Shown: in pieces, positions 6,470 through 11,244 of the stretch
Numbering within the stretch: position 1 is the first letter of the stretch
How the letters are laid out: each line of letters opens with the position of its first letter
Source: a bacterium
Lineage (GTDB): Bacteria > Chloroflexota > Dormibacteria > UBA8260 > Bog-877
Direction of reading: 5' to 3'
DNA length: 11,244 nt
NCBI GenBank assembly: GCA_021791455.1
Contig: JAJYWM010000435.1
Span: 1 to 11,244 of the forward strand
Translations under genes and position numbers: made by a program
Notes under the pieces: generated by a model
The model's database searches: none
Told to the model about the DNA's origin: nothing
What the model saw: only the letters and a program-made list of their open reading frames with translations

Positions 6470-6813
6470 TCACCGGCGTAGGGGCCCCCGAGTTCGCCCG
6501 GCAGCTCCACGAGCTGGGCTTCAGCGTCGGCCAGCAGTCGGACTTCTTGGTCTTTGCCTTCACGGTCCCATTGGGATCCCGGGTGGGCGAGGTCGTTCGG
6601 CTGGGCTTACAGATCCCGGCTGACTTCCCTGCCACGCCGCCGACGGGGCCACATGTATGTCCGCGGATCAACCATCCCTCCGGTGCCGTCCATGCCTCGC
6701 CGCTGGGTTCGGACTGGGCCTACTGGAGCCGGCCCTTCCCGAACTGGCCGAGAACGGACCGCACGGCCAGCTCCTACCTGGCTCACGTCCGAGCACTGTT
6801 CGCCCAATTATGA
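6466..6813 (+). CDS. E2-like protein (Prok-E2_E type)
   Basis: This 115-residue protein has E2-fold features. After an N-terminal helix and strands comes the loop IPADFPATPPTGPHV (50-64), equivalent to the E2 'P--YP--PP' segment. It is followed by an HP motif (70-71, NHPSG), then GSDWAYWSRPFPNW (81-94) and a final helix SSYLAHVRALF (102-112), as in Prok-E2_E proteins. The only cysteine, C65, precedes the HP motif. The place where canonical E2 enzymes carry the catalytic cysteine, roughly 7-9 residues after HP, has serine instead (S78). It may act by a different residue or as a carrier scaffold. ATG at 6466 overlaps the Ubl stop; its own TGA overlaps the E1 start, which suggests tightly coupled, near-stoichiometric synthesis. 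Confidence 0.8.
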   Translation: MITGVGAPEFARQLHELGFSVGQQSDFLVFAFTVPLGSRVGEVVRLGLQIPADFPATPPTGPHVCPRINHPSGAVHASPLGSDWAYWSRPFPNWPRTDRTASSYLAHVRALFAQL

Positions 6814-8330
6814 GTGCCTGGAGGGGATTGGAAGCGCCAAGACTGTCGGTGGCGATGCCCGAAGCCGTCCGCGCGGAACTTGAGTCACAGGTGACTCGGG
6901 ACGATGGCCAAGAAGATCTCACCTTCTTTCTCTGGAAGCCCAGTATCGGTCGGTCCCGAGCTACAGCGCTGGTGACGGCCGCCGTCCTGCCCCAGCCAAG
7001 TGAGCGCCACGTTCATGGCAACGTCTCGTTCGAGGATGACTACTTCCTTCGGGCCGCAGCGGCCGCATCGGAGAGCGGATCCGGCATCGGTCTGATCCAT
7101 AGCCATCCCGGCGGCGTCGGCTGGCAGTCAATGAGCAAGGACGACTACGCCGCCGAGTCAGGACACTCCGCTCAGGCCGAGGTACTGACTGGTCTACCGA
7201 TGCTGGGGATGACCTATGCCGGCGGCGATGGGCACGTCAGTGCCCGGTTTTGGCAGCGCCGGGGCGCGAGGACCTACGAGCCGCAGGACTGCGAGTCGGT
7301 CCGGGCGATCGGAGCAAAGTTGGGTGTCAGCTTCAACCCAAAGTCTCGCCCCGCGCCCGCCACGGAGCCGACGCAGTCCAGGACGGTGTCGGCGTGGGGC
7401 GAATCCGTTCAGGCTGATCTCGTGCGTCTCCGAGTCGGGGTGATCGGTGCGGGAAGCGTCGGGGCCTTGGTGGCTGAGGGCCTGGCCCGTATCGGGATCA
7501 GGGACCTCATGATCATGGACTTCGACACGGTTGAGCTACACAACCTTGATCGTCTCATTCACGCCACCCGTCGGGACGTGGAGGACCACCGCTCGAAGGT
7601 GGAAGTACTCGCTGTGGCCCTTGAGTCGGCTCGATCGGCATCGTCGTTCGAGGTCTCCGCCCATGAACTGAGCGTGGTGGAGCCGCAGGGCTTCGAGTTG
7701 GCCCTCGACCAAGATGTGCTCTTCTGCTGTGTCGATCGGCCATGGCCACGAGCTGTTCTCAACCTGGTCGCGTATGCCCACCTGATTCCGGTCATCGACG
7801 GGGGCGTGGCCATCGACGTTGCCAATGGGAGAATGAAGGGCGCCGAGTGGCGGGCGCATGTCGCTGCTCCCGGTCGACGCTGCCTGGAGTGCTTGGGGCA
7901 GTACGACCCCGCCGATGTCGGCACTGAGCGTCTTGGTTACCTGGAGGAGCCCTCCTACATCCAGAACCTCCCTGCCGATGCTCGGCGCAATTTCGCCGGC
8001 GAGAATGTCTTCAACTTGTCGATGGCAGCGGCCGCCGCGGAGCTGAACCAGTTCATCTCGATGATCGTTGCCCCATCGGGAATCGCCGATGTGGGAGCCC
8101 AGCTCTTTCATTTCACAACCGGCACCGTCGACCTCGAAGCTGCTGGATGCGAGGATGGCTGTCTCTATTCAACTCGACTGCTGGCCCAGGGAGAGGCGAC
8201 CGGCCTGGAAGTCACCGGACCGCATCCTCTTGCTGCCCGGCACCGGGCACAGCGCGATCGCGCTGTCTTGCCTCCGGAAAGCCATCGGCAGTCGCGCTTG
8301 CGGTGGCTGTTCAGGCGTGCATTTGGTTGA
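6810..8330 (+). CDS. JAB deubiquitinase-like domain fused to ThiF/E1 adenylating domain
   Basis: This is a 506-residue two-domain enzyme. The JAB/MPN domain (about 1-150) carries the JAMM zinc motif H97-S-H99-P with S109 and D112 (S-x2-D). It should hydrolyse isopeptide or C-terminal bonds of the Ubl. The E1/ThiF domain (about 200-460) has the nucleotide loop GAGSVG (213-218), MDFDTVELHNLDR (236-248) with D237, D239, N245 and R248, and K263. Zinc-type cysteine pairs are C358/C361 (CLEC) and C447/C451 (CEDGC). It would adenylate the Ubl C-terminus. C306/C307 are other cysteines near the active site. A basic tail follows (471-506). The ATG at 6810 overlaps the E2 stop; the frame is open back to 6657, but that part lies inside the E2 gene and is not coding. 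The JAB-E1 fusion fits predicted bacterial ubiquitin-like operons. Confidence 0.93.
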   Translation: MSAWRGLEAPRLSVAMPEAVRAELESQVTRDDGQEDLTFFLWKPSIGRSRATALVTAAVLPQPSERHVHGNVSFEDDYFLRAAAAASESGSGIGLIHSHPGGVGWQSMSKDDYAAESGHSAQAEVLTGLPMLGMTYAGGDGHVSARFWQRRGARTYEPQDCESVRAIGAKLGVSFNPKSRPAPATEPTQSRTVSAWGESVQADLVRLRVGVIGAGSVGALVAEGLARIGIRDLMIMDFDTVELHNLDRLIHATRRDVEDHRSKVEVLAVALESARSASSFEVSAHELSVVEPQGFELALDQDVLFCCVDRPWPRAVLNLVAYAHLIPVIDGGVAIDVANGRMKGAEWRAHVAAPGRRCLECLGQYDPADVGTERLGYLEEPSYIQNLPADARRNFAGENVFNLSMAAAAAELNQFISMIVAPSGIADVGAQLFHFTTGTVDLEAAGCEDGCLYSTRLLAQGEATGLEVTGPHPLAARHRAQRDRAVLPPESHRQSRLRWLFRRAFG

Positions 8331-8951
8331 GCTCAGCAGCTGGATACGGCCTCAGCTATGCCAATCGGCCTTCCATCGCAACGTTGGCTTACCTATGTCC
8401 ATCAGGATGGCGCTTCCAGTGCGGACCCTGGGCCCGTACCCGGCGGTAGGGGCGCCAAACAGAAGGAAGGGAGCTTGGTGTTATGGGACGGTCGGGTCCC
8501 AGAACTTCGTGAACGCCGAGAATCCTGAGAAGCGCGGACTACGCTGCAGCGCGCGCTGAACGAGCAGGCCGTCGGGACCTTGGTGGGCGAACACGTCCCG
8601 GTAGACCTCGATGGCTCCCATCCCGACTTGAGTCCGCGCCGACTCCGCCAGATCGGCCCTTCGCTGCGCACCGACCCCGGCCACCGGGGGATACTAGGAG
8701 GTGGCCTCCGACGGGGCATCTTCCCGGTCACCGCCCCCTTCTACGGAGCGCACTGAGGACTATCCGGGCGACGCCAAGCCGGCCGGGCCGTCGACCTCAC
8801 AACCCCACGCCTTGACGCCTTTGTTACGTAGAGATCGTCCCCCGGGGCGGCGCACGGGGCGTCCTCAACGCTGAACATTGTGCACTGCAGACCGCTTAGG
8901 GTACGGCCCATCCGCCGGCGGACCACACCGGAGAAGCCATACCGGATGGCT
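8331..8951. other. Gene-poor stretch after the Ubl cassette
   Basis: About 620 bp lie between the JAB-E1 stop and the end of the minus-strand DUF429-like gene. One 67-codon minus ORF (8481-8684) may be a gene remnant; nothing else is recognisable. No convincing intrinsic terminator was seen after the JAB-E1 gene. Longer plus frames that cross the right half (from 8880) are antisense shadows of the DUF429-like gene. Confidence 0.5.
8481..8684 (-). pseudogene. 67-codon orphan ORF, possible gene remnant
   Basis: The translation looks protein-like, with a helical stretch (RRADLAESARTQVGMG) and then EVYRDVFAHQGPDGLLVQRAL and FSGFSAFTKFWDPTVP before a TAA. I do not recognise the family. The start would be GTG, and an in-frame TAG lies three codons upstream of it. 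The adjoining frames upstream show no continuation, so it may be the 3' end of a lost gene or a small gene. Evidence is only the natural-looking composition. Confidence 0.3.
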
Positions 8952-8953
8952 TC
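8933..8953 (-). terminator. Hairpin at the stop of the DUF429-like gene
   Basis: GAAGCCAT and ATGGCTTC form a perfect 8-bp stem around a 5-nt loop. The stem overlaps the TGA stop (8952-8954) of the minus-strand gene. On the transcript it is followed by UCUCCGG rather than a U-tract, so it may be a 3'-end-stabilising or weak terminator hairpin. Confidence 0.45.
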
Positions 8954-9866
8954 ACTCGACGCAGAGAATCCAGCCTTCCTCTTGGCGGACGACATCCACC
9001 TCGGCAGGTGCCAGCTTGCGCACCGAGGCTGGGTTGAACCATTGCGCCATCCCGCCCGTGGCTTGCTGGCGGAAGCAGGCTCGCACGGCCCAGGAGACCT
9101 GCTGTTCGTCGCGCTCACCGGCCCCGTCGACATACGTGGGTACAAACGCCGTGGGCCAGATCTCGACAAGGAGGATCATCGACTCCGGACGGCCGACCAA
9201 GGGGTCGTCAACAAAACCGGTCCCCTGTGGCCACACCGCCAGCTGTGTGGCGTACCGCCGTCGCAGCCGCTCGAGGTAGGGCAGCCCGGTGAGGACCTGC
9301 GAGCCGACGGAAACGCCACCGTAGAGCTGCCACACGCTCTTTATGGTCTTTCCGCACTGGCTCGACGCCGCCAACTCGGTCACTCGGAAAGCGGCGAATG
9401 GGTTGTCCGACAGCCCTTGCGGCGGCTCCTTGCGGCGAGGCGACAATGCCGGGAGTGGCTGGGGCACACCCCAGAAGAGGGCCGCCCGGTGCCTCGCGTT
9501 CAAGGTCTCCGCCACCTGAAACCGGTTGTTGACATTGGTGTTCGTATCGGTGACGACCTGTTCGAGGTAGGCCCAGAGGTTCTCCCACGGGCCTCGTGGG
9601 CCCGGAAAGGTCGGTGCGAAGCCGGCGGGGTAGCCGAACCCGAAGTCATACCCCACCAGCACGCGGGTGCCATCACGCAGCGCTTCGTCAAGAAGAGCCG
9701 TGACTGCTGCGTGCGCGGCGGGTCGGGTGGGGTGGTTGGTGGCCTGGACGGTACCTGCTCGGTCGCCGACGGCCACCCAGATGCTGTCCTTGCCGCGCTT
9801 GGGACCGTTGTTGGCGCTCCAGTCCACCATCACCACTCGGTCGAACGCAGTTGCTCGCCCGCTCAC
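8952..9866 (-). CDS. DUF429-like RNase H-fold protein (hypothetical)
   Basis: This 304-residue protein resembles a widespread uncharacterised family with an RNase H-like core, sometimes mis-annotated as cobalamin or molybdopterin biosynthesis. The first strand MVDWSANNGPKRG (13-25) supplies D15. VLVGYDFGFGYPAGF (69-83) supplies D74. NNRFQVAETLN (113-123) precedes the FWG-P motif (131-135). VWQLYGGVSVGSQVLTG (179-195) is the family signature, and MILLVEIWP (230-238, E235) plus EEGWIL (296-301) close the fold. Acidic residues on core strands fit a metal-dependent nuclease, but no activity is established to my knowledge. The GTG at 9866 is the first usable start; there is no clear Shine-Dalgarno. 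It is the last gene of the right-hand minus-strand cluster, 60 bp after the RlmJ-like gene. Confidence 0.75.
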   Translation of the reverse strand: MSGRATAFDRVVMVDWSANNGPKRGKDSIWVAVGDRAGTVQATNHPTRPAAHAAVTALLDEALRDGTRVLVGYDFGFGYPAGFAPTFPGPRGPWENLWAYLEQVVTDTNTNVNNRFQVAETLNARHRAALFWGVPQPLPALSPRRKEPPQGLSDNPFAAFRVTELAASSQCGKTIKSVWQLYGGVSVGSQVLTGLPYLERLRRRYATQLAVWPQGTGFVDDPLVGRPESMILLVEIWPTAFVPTYVDGAGERDEQQVSWAVRACFRQQATGGMAQWFNPASVRKLAPAEVDVVRQEEGWILCVE

Positions 9867-9926
9867 AATCGGCCTGAGTCGCTCGCTGTGCCCAGCATGC
9901 TGCCCCCTCGTCGCACGTATGGCTGA

Positions 9927-10751
9927 TCAGAATGGGAGCTTATCGACCAGTTCCACGAGGCAACGAATCTCTGTGGCCTCCTGCCCGTCCAGCCCCACCA
10001 GTAACATCCCAGCCCCGTTGAGGCTGGTCCCCGCGAGCTCGCCCCAAGACAACTCGATCGTGCTCACCGGCACAGTGAGCTTGCTCAGCCGAATTGCCAG
10101 GTCGACGATGGCTTGGGGGTCATACCTCGGTCCGTATGGGTACCAGGCCGCCACCGTGGCGTGGTGACGTGCCGCGGCGTAGACGAAGTCGCGTGCGGGT
10201 TCACCGCGCTTGCCCCGGGCTGTCAGATCGAAGGGGTCGACCAAGACCAACGTGGTTCGCCCCGAATCACTGAGGATCTCTTCCCACTTTTCAGGGATGC
10301 CGACGAGGTCATCGAGGACTGCGTCGCGGCCGAAGAGTGCCGTGAGCTCGCCGCGGTCAGTGCCCGACGTATCGGCACAGATCCATCGGGCTGTGGGTCC
10401 CAAGAGCAGCCATGCGAATCCGGCCGATCCAGGGTACACGGGGTCCACGGCCACCGATCCGTTCTGCCAGAACGTGCCCTCTGGGTGAGACGCGGTGAGC
10501 AGCCGCACATACGGTGAGTTGGCAAGTTGTCGACACGGGGCGTCCTCAACCGCGGCCAAGAACTGATCGGCCCACCCACCATGCGGAACCCGCCGTCGCG
10601 AGAACTCGTATTGCGCCTGCATCAGGTGGTTGAAAGGCCGACCAGCGAAGGCGTCCACGTAGGTGACGCCAGCCCTCTCGAGTCGGACGAGCAACTCACA
10701 TAGAACCAAGTGCTTCAGAACGTCGCCACGGTTGGCGCACCACGGGTTCAC
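9927..10751 (-). CDS. RlmJ-like methyltransferase-fold protein with altered catalytic motif
   Basis: This 274-residue protein resembles RlmJ, the 23S rRNA adenine-N6 methyltransferase (about 280 aa in E. coli). It has an N-terminal NRGDVLKHLVLCELL (7-21), matching RlmJ 'aGN-aDVLKH', and YVDAFAG (31-37) at the SAM-binding strand (RlmJ 'yiDtHAG'). ADTSGTD (126-132) follows, then LVLVDPFDL (168-176), VAAWYPYGP (200-208, RlmJ 'ALWYP') and IELSWGE with GAGMLLV (232-252). The catalytic DPPY/NPPY motif reads DPFD here (172-175), so base methylation is doubtful or different. I start it at GTG 10749-10751, which overlaps the upstream stop as GTGA and coincides with the start of homology. The frame is open to 11228, but that part is out of frame with the real upstream gene. 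Confidence 0.75.
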   Translation of the reverse strand: MNPWCANRGDVLKHLVLCELLVRLERAGVTYVDAFAGRPFNHLMQAQYEFSRRRVPHGGWADQFLAAVEDAPCRQLANSPYVRLLTASHPEGTFWQNGSVAVDPVYPGSAGFAWLLLGPTARWICADTSGTDRGELTALFGRDAVLDDLVGIPEKWEEILSDSGRTTLVLVDPFDLTARGKRGEPARDFVYAAARHHATVAAWYPYGPRYDPQAIVDLAIRLSKLTVPVSTIELSWGELAGTSLNGAGMLLVGLDGQEATEIRCLVELVDKLPF

Positions 10752-11244
10752 CGATGAACGCCGACGGGGCTCGGAGGTCGGCGACGTCGGCGGATCCAAG
10801 ATACAAGGACGAAGGCGAAGAGGAGCGCGGCGATACCCCCCAGTGCGATGGCGAAATAGGGCGCGTCGAACCCGCGAAGGCTGCTCACCTGCAGGAGGCC
10901 AAGACCAACGGTGATGGCAGCGAAGAGCGCCACGAGGTCGTTGAGGCGGGCGCCGGACTTCTGCTGCTCTTGCTGGTAGTAGTCCTCGACTTCTCTGGAG
11001 AGCTGGGCCATGAGGCTCGGAAGTCGAAAGTACTGCTGGAACCGCGAGAACGCCACTGCCGTGGGGTGTCGATGCAGGTGCTCCCACCAGAAGGTCCGAC
11101 GGAACGCGAACAACTCTTGTAAGAACCCAGCAAAATTGTCTCGAGTCTCCCGGTTGAGCAGCTCCGAGGAGAGGCGATAGAGAACTGCCCGTTGGGTCAT
11201 GGCCACCACCAGGGACTCGGTGAGCCATCGGTGCACGTAGCCGT
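10748..11244 (-). CDS. Membrane-anchored protein, C-terminal part (runs off window)
   Basis: The frame is open to the right edge, so only the last ~164 residues are visible. A GTG at 11234-11236 could be a start, but the residues before it continue naturally (GYVHRWLTE), and I infer that the gene extends beyond the window. The visible part is mostly helical, with LSSELLNRETRDNFAGF and an FRRTFWWEHLHRHP motif, then LSREVEDYYQQEQQK. Two hydrophobic segments follow: LVALFAAITVGLGLLQV and YFAIALGGIAALLFAFVLVSW. It ends in a basic tail (IRRRRRP). The helical stalk followed by a closing membrane hairpin recalls CorA-like architecture, but no GMN motif is present and I do not assign it. Its TGA overlaps the GTG of the RlmJ-like gene, so the two are co-translated. 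Confidence 0.75.
   Translation of the reverse strand, partial: GYVHRWLTESLVVAMTQRAVLYRLSSELLNRETRDNFAGFLQELFAFRRTFWWEHLHRHPTAVAFSRFQQYFRLPSLMAQLSREVEDYYQQEQQKSGARLNDLVALFAAITVGLGLLQVSSLRGFDAPYFAIALGGIAALLFAFVLVSWIRRRRRPPSPVGVHR

Noticed and set aside
6657..6809. Earlier start for the JAB-E1 gene
   Set aside because: It would lie entirely within the E2-like gene in another frame. The ATGA overlap at 6810 gives a natural start just before the JAB domain.
6882..6897. GAGTCAC-AG-GTGACTC hairpin early in the JAB-E1 gene
   Set aside because: It is only a 7-bp stem inside coding sequence, at a size expected occasionally by chance in this much GC-rich DNA.
9583..9600. CCCACG/CGTGGG inverted repeat
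   Set aside because: It is a 6-bp stem within the DUF429-like coding region with no positional meaning.
8880..9926. 348-codon plus-strand ORF
   Set aside because: It is the reverse shadow of the DUF429-like gene and its upstream gap. Its translation shows no domain, whereas the minus frame carries conserved motifs.
10752..11228. Long N-terminal extension of the RlmJ-like protein
   Set aside because: It is Pro/Arg-rich and antisense-like in character, overlaps the membrane-protein gene on the same strand, and RlmJ-type homology starts right after the GTG at 10751.

Overview
The window looks like a high-GC, actinobacterium-like chromosome segment. The reading frames are GC-rich, GTG and TTG starts are common, and several proteins (a THG-type histidine phosphatase, tandem VOC domains) resemble families common in Actinobacteria. 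This taxonomic reading is inference. No rRNA, tRNA, phage structural gene or CRISPR array was seen.

Left part (1-3859): small unrelated genes mixed with gene debris. In order these are a C-terminal DUF4238-like fragment (+), an HNH-like zinc-finger protein (-), a histidine-phosphatase family protein (+), the last 74 codons of an ISAzo13-family transposase (-), a two-domain VOC (glyoxalase-like) protein (+) and a probable C-terminal scrap of a beta-lactamase-type serine hydrolase (-). The three gaps of 330-350 bp between them hold nothing else I recognise. The pattern suggests an accessory region with repeated insertion and loss.

Centre (3860-8330): the main system. On the plus strand is a tightly coupled three-gene cassette: a single-domain ubiquitin-like protein of the Multiubiquitin type, an E2-like protein of the Prok-E2_E type, and a JAB deubiquitinase-like domain fused to a ThiF/E1 adenylating domain. 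Both junctions are 4-base ATGA overlaps, and the first gene has a very strong ribosome binding site. Divergently, on the minus strand, lie an XRE repressor-like gene, a 122-codon acidic/proline-rich ORF and a 493-residue protein with a papain/C39-like Cys-His-Asp pattern. The 113-bp divergent promoter region carries three GCTAAG half-sites that could be the XRE operator. I read the locus as a bacterial ubiquitin-like conjugation operon (the class predicted by Iyer, Burroughs and Aravind and later studied as Bil/Bub systems), with a divergent regulator and cysteine peptidase as its less familiar part.

Right part (8331-11244): a 620-bp gene-poor stretch, then a minus-strand cluster. Its members are a membrane-anchored protein running off the right edge, an RlmJ-like methyltransferase-fold protein starting in a GTGA overlap with it, and a DUF429-like RNase H-fold protein. 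A perfect 8-bp hairpin sits on the stop codon of the last gene.
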